The translations under genes were made by a program, and so were the position numbers. The notes below the pieces were generated by a model. That model had not been told where the DNA came from. It saw only the letters and a list, made by a program, of their open reading frames with translations, and ran no database searches. A stretch of 10,317 nt of DNA from Hyphomicrobiales bacterium (GTDB lineage Bacteria; Pseudomonadota; Alphaproteobacteria; Rhizobiales; Aestuariivirgaceae), in contig JAAURV010000083.1 of NCBI GenBank assembly GCA_012032065.1, forward strand, positions 1-10,317, read 5' to 3'. Below, one piece after another: positions 1 through 5,867 of the stretch (position 1 is the stretch's first letter; every line of letters starts with the position of its first letter).

Positions 1-80
1 ACGCGGAGGAGGGGGTGGCCGCGAGGGTGCTCAGGGGTCTCGGGATCACCGTCGAGCGAGTGCGCGACGCCGGCCACGGC
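1..80 (+). other. Fragment resembling a Clp N-terminal (Clp_N) repeat
   Basis: In the plus-strand frame starting at base 3 the translation begins AEEGVAARVLRGLGITVERV. This looks like the second half of a Clp_N repeat as found in ClpC-type AAA+ chaperones, where EGVAARVL, a short gap, LG and ERVR are typical. The likeness stops after about 25 residues. The frame stays open to 389, but what follows (rich in Ala, Arg and Ser) is not ClpC. The fragment is on the strand opposite to every other gene and begins at the window edge, so the rest of the gene, if any, lies outside. It could be a real neighbouring gene cut by a rearrangement, a chance likeness, or foreign sequence joined during assembly. 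The match is by eye over a short stretch, so confidence is low. Confidence 0.3.
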
Positions 81-375
81 GCGTGTCGTTCCGTCCGTGA
101 TGCGCGCGCCGACTGGCACGGACGCGTTCTTGTTCGGCACCTTGGATCAGGCTCCGCGGGGTCATACCGGCCTTTGAATGATCCCGCTACTTCGTGCCTT
201 TTGCAGCAGGCTCAAGGGTATGCCACAGCATTGCTACAGTTACCCGACGATCGGCGTCTTCGTTGTGGCAATAACGAAACCTTAACCATCCACAGGCAAA
301 ACGGAGACCTTCGCAGCCCGTGTCATTGGCCGAAAGTACACGCCGGTGTTGCAGTGTCAGCCCCTCCGCAAACCG
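81..375. other. Unassigned sequence between the Clp_N-like fragment and the proS break
   Basis: No gene can be supported here. The minus-strand proS frame stays open down to a stop at 187-189, but residues 273-334 of that frame have no resemblance to prolyl-tRNA synthetase, and neither other minus-strand frame restores it. The part from about 190 to 375 looks less GC-rich than the coding sequence around it and contains the octamer TTAACCAT at 282-289, a composition more like intergenic DNA. I see no convincing terminal inverted repeat or transposase, so the origin of the stretch is open. Confidence 0.4.
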
Positions 376-1191
376 CACCCGCTTCTTGAATTCGGCAACA
401 TCGTGTTTTTCCTCTGTTGCCGCGTATTTAGAGGTGAAATCCTCAACCACTTTGGCAACAGCGGCCACATCGTCATAGTCGATCTCGAAGGCCGACCAAT
501 CCATATCGTAGAAATCCCGGTCGAAATGGACCTCTGACTCGCCTGTATCCGCCAGAACGAGAAACTCGTGGCTGTCCTTGCCTCCGATCGGCCCGGTCTC
601 CGCCCGCATCGGCACCGCCTTGAGGCCCATGCGGGCGAAGGTCCGCAGATAGCTCACGAACATCTTGTTGTAGGAGTGCTGCCCGGCTTCTCGCGATACG
701 TCGAACGAGTAAGCATCCTTCATCAGGAACTCGCGGCCCCGCATCACCCCGAAGCGCGGCCGCACTTCGTCGCGGAACTTCCATTGAATGTGATAGAGAT
801 TGCGCGGCAAGTCCTTGTAGCTCTGCACGCCCTGCCGGAATATATCGGTGATCTGCTCTTCGTTTGTGGGCCCGTACAGCATGTCGCGGTCGTGCCGGTC
901 CTTGATGCGCAGCATCTCCTTGCCATAAGCCTCGTAGCGCCCGGACTTCTTCCACAGATCCGCGGACTGGATCGTCGGCATCAAAACTTCGATGGCCCCT
1001 GCCCGGTCCTGCTCCTCGCGCACGATCTGCTCGATCTTCTTGAGCACCCGAAAGCCGATCGGCAGCCACGAATAACTACCCGCCGACTCCTGCCGGATCA
1101 TCCCTGCGCGCAGCATCAATTTGTGCGATACGATCTCCGCTTCCTTGGGATCGTCGCGCAAAATCGGCAGGAAATACTGGGAAAGACGCAT
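187..1191 (-). pseudogene. proS: Prolyl-tRNA synthetase, 3' end lost (truncated proS)
   Basis: ProS charges tRNA-Pro with proline in the cytoplasm. The first 272 residues follow the short alphaproteobacterial form, which is normally about 440 residues and lacks the long editing insertion. MRLSQYFLPI opens the protein. Motif 1 lies in the region of RQESAGSYSWLPIG (33-46). MLYGPTNEE (104-112) and the motif 2 block RGREFLMKDAYSFD (151-164) bind ATP and the tRNA acceptor end. TGPIGG and SHEFLVLADTGESEV follow. After HDVAEFKKRV (263-272) the similarity ends. Motif 3 (normally near HMGSYGIG) and the anticodon-binding domain are absent, and the frame runs 62 unrelated residues to a stop at 187-189. 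Such a protein could not aminoacylate. The ATG at 1191 is preceded by AAGGA with 5-nt spacing. As proS is essential, an intact copy must exist elsewhere or the left end is a misjoin. Confidence 0.88.
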
Positions 1192-1222
1192 GAGAATCCT
1201 TGGCTACGGCGGAATCCCGGCC

Positions 1223-1251
1223 CTTTTACGGAAACGCGGCCTGAACACAAG
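1223..1251 (-). promoter_or_regulatory. Possible sigma-70 type promoter for proS
   Basis: Read on the minus strand there is CTTGTG (1251-1246), a 17-nt spacer and TAAAAG (1228-1223). The -35 shares CTTG with the alphaproteobacterial consensus CTTGAC, and the -10 matches TATAAT at four of six positions. Transcription would begin near 1216, giving a leader of about 25 nt before the proS ATG with its AAGGA ribosome site at 1201-1197. A promoter is expected here because the upstream gene ends 357 nt away. Matches of this quality are common by chance. Confidence 0.35.
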
Positions 1252-1424
1252 GGCGGCACCCCGCCATCAATTTGCCTCAGGGCGGCCATTTTTAACGTGA
1301 CTTCCCAAAAATGCCGGTCTAGCGTGAGCGTCCATAAAGACACGGGCCAGGGTTATCGCCCCGAAGTGGACCCAGGTCTGGGGAGGATGTTTCCGGCGCG
1401 CGGCGGGTAGAACTATAAACCCGA

Positions 1425-1520
1425 AAAGCAGCAGCCGCACCGGTCCCGGTTGGGCCGGAAGCAGATAGGAAACTGCGTTGAACTTGATGAAGGCGGAACA
1501 ATGTTCCGCCTTTTTCTTTT
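1425..1520 (+). ncRNA. Candidate small RNA ending in an intrinsic terminator
   Basis: This plus-strand segment lies wholly in the gap between the DUF1467 gene and proS and has three consecutive possible hairpins. The first is 1440-1458 (CCGGTCCC, loop GGTT, GGGCCGG, with one bulge). The second is 1461-1476 (GCAG, loop ATAGGAAA, CTGC). The third is the strong terminator at 1490-1512, followed by a T tract. Upstream is a -10-like TATAAA at 1414-1419, but no convincing -35 box. No coding gene on this strand could use the terminator, which is the main reason to suspect a short transcript of roughly 90-100 nt. I do not recognise a known family: it is not tRNA, 4.5S RNA or an obvious 6S RNA. It may equally be a leaderless structural remnant. 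Confidence 0.33.
1490..1512 (+). terminator. Intrinsic terminator, plus-strand orientation
   Basis: A perfect 10-bp stem (AAGGCGGAAC with GTTCCGCCTT) closes the 3-nt loop AAT. On the plus strand it runs straight into TTTTTCTTTT (from 1511 on), a textbook rho-independent terminator. On the minus strand, the direction of all the genes, the hairpin is followed only by TT and then CATC, so it would end transcription poorly after the DUF1467 gene, whose stop is 37 nt away. The A-rich flank could still give it some two-way activity. Confidence 0.7.
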
Positions 1521-1548
1521 GGGTGCGAAAGCGCGGCGCCGGCACATA

Positions 1549-1791
1549 CTACCGGAAGCCAAAACCCGGCTGGGTCAGCGCCAGATAGAGGCCAGCGAAG
1601 ATCACCGCCGACACAATCGTCGTGATCACTGCCTTCTTGAGAAGCTGAGGCGCGACGGGGGCTCCGGGATCGTTGCCCTGCTCCACTTTCTCGCCTGCTT
1701 CGACGGCGTTCTTCACGCCGAAGGGCAGCACGACGAAGAGAGTCACCCACCAGATGATGAAATAGATCGCAATCGCACTGCCGATCTTCAT
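1549..1791 (-). CDS. DUF1467 family small membrane protein
   Basis: An 80-residue protein with two hydrophobic segments, about residues 6-24 (AIAIYFIIWWVTLFVVLPF) and 54-72 (AVITTIVSAVIFAGLYLAL). A polar, partly acidic loop of about 28 residues joins them (NAVEAGEKVEQGNDPGAPVAP). The IIWW..LF..LPFG pattern in the first segment and the size match DUF1467, a family of unknown function in Alphaproteobacteria that commonly sits between mce and proS, as here. It is expected in the inner membrane. The ATG overlaps the mce stop in an ATGA, and AGG close upstream can act as ribosome site, so translation is probably coupled to mce. No catalytic residues can be named and the function is unknown. Confidence 0.85.
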   Translation of the reverse strand: MKIGSAIAIYFIIWWVTLFVVLPFGVKNAVEAGEKVEQGNDPGAPVAPQLLKKAVITTIVSAVIFAGLYLALTQPGFGFR

Positions 1792-2192
1792 GCCTGCTCG
1801 AGCTCCACAAGCGTGCCGTTGAAATCTTTCGGATGCAGAAACAGCACTGGCTTTCCATGCGCGCCGATCTTCGGTTCGCCGCCTCCCAGCACACGGGCGC
1901 CTCTTGCAACAAGCCTGTCGCGCGCCGCCATGATGTCTTCTACTTCATAACAGACATGATGGATTCCGCCCGACGGGTTCTTCTCGAGAAATCCGGCGAT
2001 CGGCGAGTTCTCTCCGAGCGGTTCCAGCAACTCGATCTTCGTATTCGGCAGTTCCACAAACACAACCGTCACCCCATGCGCAGGCTCCGGCTGCGGCGGG
2101 GACACCTTGGCGCCCAAGGTGTCGGCATAGAGCCTCGCCCCCGCCGCAAGATCCGGCACGGCGATGGCGACATGGTTCAGGCGGCCCAGCAT
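1788..2192 (-). CDS. mce: Methylmalonyl-CoA epimerase
   Basis: This is a glyoxalase-fold (vicinal oxygen chelate) enzyme that interconverts the (S) and (R) forms of methylmalonyl-CoA in propionyl-CoA breakdown. The 134-residue length is normal for the family. The two beta-alpha-beta-beta-beta modules are visible: LNHVAIAVPDLAAGARLYADTLG, then HHVCYEVEDI. Likely metal ligands are H7, E54 (KIELLEPLG), H78 or H79 (GIHHVCYEV) and E130 (GTLVELEQA). SPIAGFLEKN and FLHPKDFNGTLVELE are typical mce segments. The ATG at 2192 has no strong ribosome site. In the given sequence a recO frameshift makes recO run in frame into this gene. With the frame restored, recO would stop 10 nt before this ATG, an ordinary operon spacing. 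The 3' end overlaps the DUF1467 start by 4 nt. No mutase gene is in the window. Confidence 0.94.
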   Translation of the reverse strand: MLGRLNHVAIAVPDLAAGARLYADTLGAKVSPPQPEPAHGVTVVFVELPNTKIELLEPLGENSPIAGFLEKNPSGGIHHVCYEVEDIMAARDRLVARGARVLGGGEPKIGAHGKPVLFLHPKDFNGTLVELEQA

Positions 2193-2202
2193 ATCGCATT
2201 GT

Positions 2203-2924
2203 TCACTGCGGCATTTGCTTGAGCCATGCAAGCAGCGTTTCGCGCGACGCCGGAACTTGGCGCCGCGCGGATCGGCCACATGCCGGTCGAGAAAATAACC
2301 AGTGATGCGGAACGCCTCGGTCACTTCGGCAGGATTGGCTTCGGAGCCTCCGGAAAGAAATGACGGTAGCGCAAACAGCTTCTCGCGGTAAGCCTCGCCC
2401 GCAATCCGGCTCACCGCCTTGCCGCTCTTCGGCGAAACATACACAAGTTCGTCGCGGCTGCCTGTCGCGGCGCAGCGCTCAAGATCAAGGCCGAATCCCA
2501 ACTCGTCCAGCAGCCCCATTTCCCACCGCGCCAATAGCGCCGGCCAGAGATGATCATCCTCGATGGCATCGAGAACCAGAAGGCCCGCGTCGTAAATCCG
2601 CTGATGCGGCTCGCGCTCGGGAAGAAATTGCGAAAGACCGGCAAGCGTCACAAGACCGGCAAGCCGCGCAGGATGCTCGATGATGAAACCGGCCCGCAAC
2701 CGGATTGGATCGAGCGTGAAATTTCCCAGATGCTCTTCAAGCCGCGCGCGCCAGGACAATGCAACGGAGTTTCCCGCCTGAAGCACCGGCCGCATCGTTC
2801 GCGACCGCCCTCCCCGCACCAGTCCCATTGAGCGCCCATGTTCGCGCGTCAGGATATCCACGATGGCCGAGGATTCGCCGTGCTTTCGCACCGCAAGAAT
2901 GATGCCCTCGTCCCGCCATTCCAT
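2203..2924 (-). CDS. recO: DNA repair protein RecO, with a frameshift near its 3' end
   Basis: RecO works with RecR, and in many species RecF, to load RecA on SSB-coated single strands and to anneal strands. The N-terminal OB fold is clear (MEWRDEGIILAVRKHGESSA, then ILTREHGRSMGLVRGGRSR and LQAGNSVALSWRARL). A helical C-terminal domain follows (YDAGLLVLDAIED, LLARWEMGLLDELGFGLDLERCAATG, YVSPKSGKAVS). After residue 224 (ADPRGAKF) the frame given reads a basic, cysteine-containing run, RRRAKRCLHGSSKCRSEQCD, and enters mce in frame. Restoring one C on the minus strand at about 2252-2253 gives PASRETLLAWLKQMPQ and a stop at 2205-2203. That yields 240 residues ending in a normal RecO terminal helix. 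The ATG at 2924 directly abuts the era stop (TAAATG). The shift is either a sequencing error or a real mutation. Confidence 0.93.
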
Positions 2925-3815
2925 TTACAAACCCATGAGCCGAAGCCGTTCGGGATCGTTCTGCCAATTCTCGCGCACTTTGACGAACAGGAACAGGTGC
3001 ACCTTGCGCTCGAGCATCTGCTCCAGTTCCCTGCGGGCTTTCTCGCCGATTTCGCGGATGGTTTTGCCGCCAGCGCCGATCGCGATCTTCTTGTGGCTGT
3101 CGCGCGTCACATAAATGACCTGATCGATCTTCACCGACCCGTCCTTGCGCTCCTCCCAGGCTTCCGTCTCGACCGTCGATTGATAGGGCAATTCGTCATG
3201 GAGCCGGAGAAACAGTTTTTCCCGCGTGATCTCGGAAGCCAGAAACCGCAGCTGAATATCGGCCGACTGATCGCCGGGGTAAAGCCAAGGGCCGTTCGGC
3301 ATCAGCTTGGCAATATGCCGCCTGAGATCGGCGGTGCCTGAGCCATTCAGCGCGCTGATCATGAAGGTCGAGGAAAACTGCGCTGCCTCGTTGAATGCCG
3401 CCGCCGTTTCGAGAAGCTTTGGGCGCTCGGCCAGATCGATCTTGTTGAGCGCCAGAATGGGTGCCTGCTTGAATTTGGCGATGCCGCCGAGAATCCGCTT
3501 CGCATCTTCGCTCACACCACTGGCGGCATCCACAAGCAGGATCACCGCATCCGCTTCCCCCGCTCCCGCCCATGCGCTCTCGACCATCGCTTCGTCGAGC
3601 TTGCGGCGCGGCGCGAAGATGCCAGGCGTATCGACCAGCACCACTTGCGCATTCCCTTCGACAAAGATCGCCCGGATGCGCGCGCGCGTGGTCTGCACCT
3701 TGTGAGTGACGATCGAGACTTTCGATCCGGTGAGCTGATTGACAAGCGTCGACTTGCCTGCGTTCGGCGCGCCGATGACGGCGCAGAATCCGCAAGCCGT
3801 CTCCTCCTTGTTCAC
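2925..3815 (-). CDS. era: GTPase Era
   Basis: Era is an essential GTPase that binds the 3' end of 16S rRNA and assists 30S subunit maturation. All G motifs are present in a 296-residue protein of normal length: P loop GAPNAGKS (15-22), switch region HKVQTTRARI (38-47), DTPG (62-65), NKID (124-127) and SAL (154-156). The C-terminal KH domain covers roughly residues 200-290, with KKIAIGAGGKTIREIGEKAR as its GxxG-type RNA-binding core and HLFLFVKVRENW near the end. The start is the GTG at 3815, which overlaps the rnc stop in GTGA and has GAGGG 9 nt upstream. The frame stays open well upstream, but that part lies antisense-free inside rnc and has no Era character. Rnc and Era, both rRNA-processing factors, are coupled, and recO follows without a gap. 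Confidence 0.98.
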   Translation of the reverse strand: MNKEETACGFCAVIGAPNAGKSTLVNQLTGSKVSIVTHKVQTTRARIRAIFVEGNAQVVLVDTPGIFAPRRKLDEAMVESAWAGAGEADAVILLVDAASGVSEDAKRILGGIAKFKQAPILALNKIDLAERPKLLETAAAFNEAAQFSSTFMISALNGSGTADLRRHIAKLMPNGPWLYPGDQSADIQLRFLASEITREKLFLRLHDELPYQSTVETEAWEERKDGSVKIDQVIYVTRDSHKKIAIGAGGKTIREIGEKARRELEQMLERKVHLFLFVKVRENWQNDPERLRLMGL

Positions 3816-4510
3816 GAAGCAAGACCCTCGCGGCGAAGGAACGCATCGGCGGCTGCCTGTTCCGCCGCGCGCTTCGATGAGCCCGAACCCACGGCTGCAT
3901 TGCGGCCAGGCAACATGAGTTCGGCGGTGAACACCGGCAAATGTTCCGGCCCATCGCGGGAAACAACGCGATAGGCAGGGATTGGCAGTCCCCGGCCCAG
4001 CGCCCATTCCTGCAGCCGCGTCTTCGGGTCCTTGTCCGATCCTGTCCGATCCGCCATCAGCTCCGCCCAATTGGCGAGAATGAACTTGCGCGCTTCTTCA
4101 AGCCCGCCATCGAGATAGATCGCGGCGATCAGCGCCTCGACGACATCTCCGATGACGGAGAGGTTCGCATGCAGGTTCTTGCGCTGCTCGCCCGCCCCCA
4201 TGATGATGAACTGGCCGATGCCGAGCTTCTGTCCCACGCGGGCGCAGGATTCGCCGCGAACCAACGTGCTGTGCCGGCTCGACAGCGTGCCTTCGCGTTC
4301 GTCCGGGTTCTGCCGGTAGAGTTCCTCGGCAATGACCAGTGCCAGGATGCGGTCGCCAAGAAACTCCAGCCGTTGATAGTCTTCCTTCTGGCGTCCGGCG
4401 CTGCTGTGGGTCAGCGCATCGCGCAGAAGATGCCTGTCCTTGATCTCGTAGCCCAGCGCGGCGGCGATGGCCTGCTGCTGCGAGGAGCCGATCCGGGGTT
4501 GCGCGGACAC
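3812..4510 (-). CDS. rnc: Ribonuclease III
   Basis: RNase III cuts double-stranded RNA, including the rRNA precursor and structured mRNA leaders, as a homodimer that uses magnesium. The catalytic domain holds HLLRDALTHSSAG (27-39) and the signature RLEFLGDRIL (47-56), with D53. GDVVEALIAAIYLDGG (121-136) supplies the metal-binding D122 and E125. The double-stranded RNA-binding domain runs from about 162 (KTRLQEWALGRGLPIPAY) to 228 and includes the basic helix SGSSKRAAEQAAADAFL. The total of 232 residues is normal. I chose the GTG at 4510, which comes one base after the lepB stop and begins VSAQPRIG. The frame is open further upstream, but that part lies inside lepB and is not RNase III-like. 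No clear ribosome site precedes the GTG, so coupling to lepB translation is likely. The 3' end overlaps era by 4 nt. Confidence 0.97.
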   Translation of the reverse strand: MSAQPRIGSSQQQAIAAALGYEIKDRHLLRDALTHSSAGRQKEDYQRLEFLGDRILALVIAEELYRQNPDEREGTLSSRHSTLVRGESCARVGQKLGIGQFIIMGAGEQRKNLHANLSVIGDVVEALIAAIYLDGGLEEARKFILANWAELMADRTGSDKDPKTRLQEWALGRGLPIPAYRVVSRDGPEHLPVFTAELMLPGRNAAVGSGSSKRAAEQAAADAFLRREGLAS

Positions 4511-4511
4511 G

Positions 4512-5336
4512 TCAGATCGTCGTGAAGAAGCGGTTCCAGCGGATGGCGAAAGGCCATTTCCAGACTTCCCAGAGGCTGGCTTCCGGCGAAATCGAAAAGA
4601 AGATGATGTCGGCGCGGCCGACAAAATTTTCGACCGGTACATAACCCACGACATTCTCAAAACGCGAGTCCTGCGAGTTGTCGCGGTTGTCGCCCATCAT
4701 GAAGTAGTGACCGGCTGGAACCACATATTCGCCGGTGTTGTCGGAACTGCCATCGGTTTCGGAATCGAGCACGAAGTAACTGACCCCGTTCGGCAGCGTT
4801 TCGCGGAACTCCGGAATTTTATCCAGATTGTTGTACGCCTCGCCGGTTGGATTGTCGTAGTTTCCAACAGGCTCCTTCTTCACTTCCTCGCCATTGATGA
4901 AAAGTGTGCCACCCTTCATCTGGATGCGATCGCCGGGCAGGCCGATGACCCGCTTGATGTAGTCGACGTCGGTATCCTTCGGCAGCTTGAAAACCGCAAC
5001 GTCTCCGCGCGTGGGCTCCTCGGCCAGCACCGCGCGCCCAGGGAAATCCACGAATGAGCAGCACTTCACCAGCGTGTTTCCGAACACCGAAAAGCTGAAG
5101 TTGAACGAATACTTGCCGTAGCCGTAGGAGAGTTTGGAAACGAACAGATAGTCGCCGATCTTCAGCGTCGGATACATCGAGGCCGATGGGATGTTGAACG
5201 GCTGATAGAAGAAGGTGCGCACGAAGAAGGCGATGAGAAGCGCCTGGATGATGACCTTGATGGTCTCCCAGAGTCCGTCCTCGGTCTTGTGCCGTTGCCC
5301 CTGTGCGGCGGCCATCGCGTGGTCTTTCTTGTACAT
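4512..5336 (-). CDS. lepB: Signal peptidase I
   Basis: LepB removes signal peptides from exported proteins on the periplasmic face of the inner membrane. A cytoplasmic tail of about 25 residues precedes one membrane helix (about 26-43, IKVIIQALLIAFFVRTFF). The box with the nucleophile is PSASMYPTLKIGD, where the serine is S53. The general base is K128 in DYIKRVIGLPGD, and the conserved MGDNRDNSQDSR block starts at 214. The 274-residue length is usual for Alphaproteobacteria. An insert with a cysteine pair (KCCSF, 91-95) sits between the serine and lysine boxes. The ATG at 5336 has AGGAG 11 nt upstream; a second ATG at 5315 (MAAAQGQ) is possible. The 126-nt gap before it makes this the probable first gene of the lepB-rnc-era-recO-mce-DUF1467 run. 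Confidence 0.97.
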   Translation of the reverse strand: MYKKDHAMAAAQGQRHKTEDGLWETIKVIIQALLIAFFVRTFFYQPFNIPSASMYPTLKIGDYLFVSKLSYGYGKYSFNFSFSVFGNTLVKCCSFVDFPGRAVLAEEPTRGDVAVFKLPKDTDVDYIKRVIGLPGDRIQMKGGTLFINGEEVKKEPVGNYDNPTGEAYNNLDKIPEFRETLPNGVSYFVLDSETDGSSDNTGEYVVPAGHYFMMGDNRDNSQDSRFENVVGYVPVENFVGRADIIFFSISPEASLWEVWKWPFAIRWNRFFTTI

Positions 5337-5383
5337 TTCGAACGGAGCTCCTGCGGGTCCGCGCCGTCCACTGCGAAACCCGG

Positions 5384-5412
5384 CCTATAACCAATGGTCA
5401 TATGCGTTGCAA
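5384..5412 (-). promoter_or_regulatory. Possible lepB promoter
   Basis: On the minus strand TTGCAA (5412-5407) is followed, after 17 nt, by TATAGG (5389-5384), with four of six matches in each box. Transcription would start near 5377, about 40 nt before the lepB ATG. The -35 box falls in the centre of the 14-bp palindrome at 5403-5416, so a protein bound there could block the polymerase. This is inferred from position and motif only. Confidence 0.3.
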
Positions 5413-5416
5413 CGCA
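5403..5416. repeat. 14-bp perfect palindrome upstream of lepB
   Basis: TGCGTTGCAACGCA is its own reverse complement. It lies in the 126-nt gap between acpS and lepB, just beside a second, looser inverted pair CCACA (5418-5422) and TGTGG (5438-5442). A gapless palindrome of this length is more like a binding site for a dimeric regulator than a terminator, since no T tract follows on either strand. I do not recognise the regulator. Confidence 0.5.
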
Positions 5417-5462
5417 GCCACATTCAAGGTTTCGGAGTGTGGCCCCAGAAGCACAGCGGTCT

Positions 5463-5867
5463 TCAGGGATCGCCTTGAATTGCTTCGATAATTACGATGG
5501 CCTGGGCATAGGGATGATCATCCGTGATGGTCACCAGTATCCGCGCCTTGGAACCCTTGGGCGTGATTCGTTCGAGCTGCTTCTTGGCCCCTCCGGTGAG
5601 CACCATGGTGGGCCGCCCGGAAGGCTCGTTCACAACTCCCATGTCCTTCCAATACACCCCGCGCCGGAACCCGGTGCCGAGCGCCTTGGAGCAGGCTTCC
5701 TTGGCGGCGAAGCGCTTGGCGTATGAGGCGGCGCGTGTGGCCCGGCCATCGGATTTCCTGCGCTCGACGTCGGTGAAGATGCGCTCGAGGAAACGTTCGC
5801 CATAGTTCTCGATGGTTTTTTCGATGCGGCGGATATCCACCGTATCGTTGCCGAGTCCGATGATCAC
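5463..5867 (-). CDS. acpS: Holo-[acyl-carrier-protein] synthase
   Basis: AcpS moves the 4'-phosphopantetheine arm from coenzyme A to the serine of acyl carrier protein, which activates it for fatty acid synthesis. The start MIIGLGNDTVDIRRI carries the magnesium-binding D8, and RFAAKEACSKALGTG (52-66) carries E57 and the CoA-binding signature. FLERIFTDVE (26-35) is also typical, and the 134-residue length fits. The start is the GTG at 5867, which overlaps the pyrE stop in GTGA, so coupling to pyrE is likely. In many relatives acpS sits directly before lepB, as here, with a 126-nt gap. Nothing seems odd in the protein. Confidence 0.97.
   Translation of the reverse strand: MIIGLGNDTVDIRRIEKTIENYGERFLERIFTDVERRKSDGRATRAASYAKRFAAKEACSKALGTGFRRGVYWKDMGVVNEPSGRPTMVLTGGAKKQLERITPKGSKARILVTITDDHPYAQAIVIIEAIQGDP

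Noticed and set aside
568..1410. Plus-strand open frame of 280 residues over proS
   Set aside because: It mirrors the proS codons on the opposite strand and runs through the proS upstream region without recognisable domains.
1267..1545. Minus-strand open frame of 92 residues in the gap after the DUF1467 gene
   Set aside because: It would encode the terminator hairpin, has poor codon use (for example GTT AAA AAT) and no conserved features.
2360..2831. Two plus-strand open frames over recO
   Set aside because: They are antisense shadows of recO with no recognisable domain.
3816..4070. N-terminal extension of era by 85 residues
   Set aside because: The added part lies within rnc in another frame and is unlike Era; the GTG at 3815 gives the normal 296-residue protein with a good ribosome site.
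4511..4660. N-terminal extension of rnc by 50 residues
   Set aside because: It overlaps the conserved 3' end of lepB in another frame and is rich in Ser and Arg without RNase III likeness.
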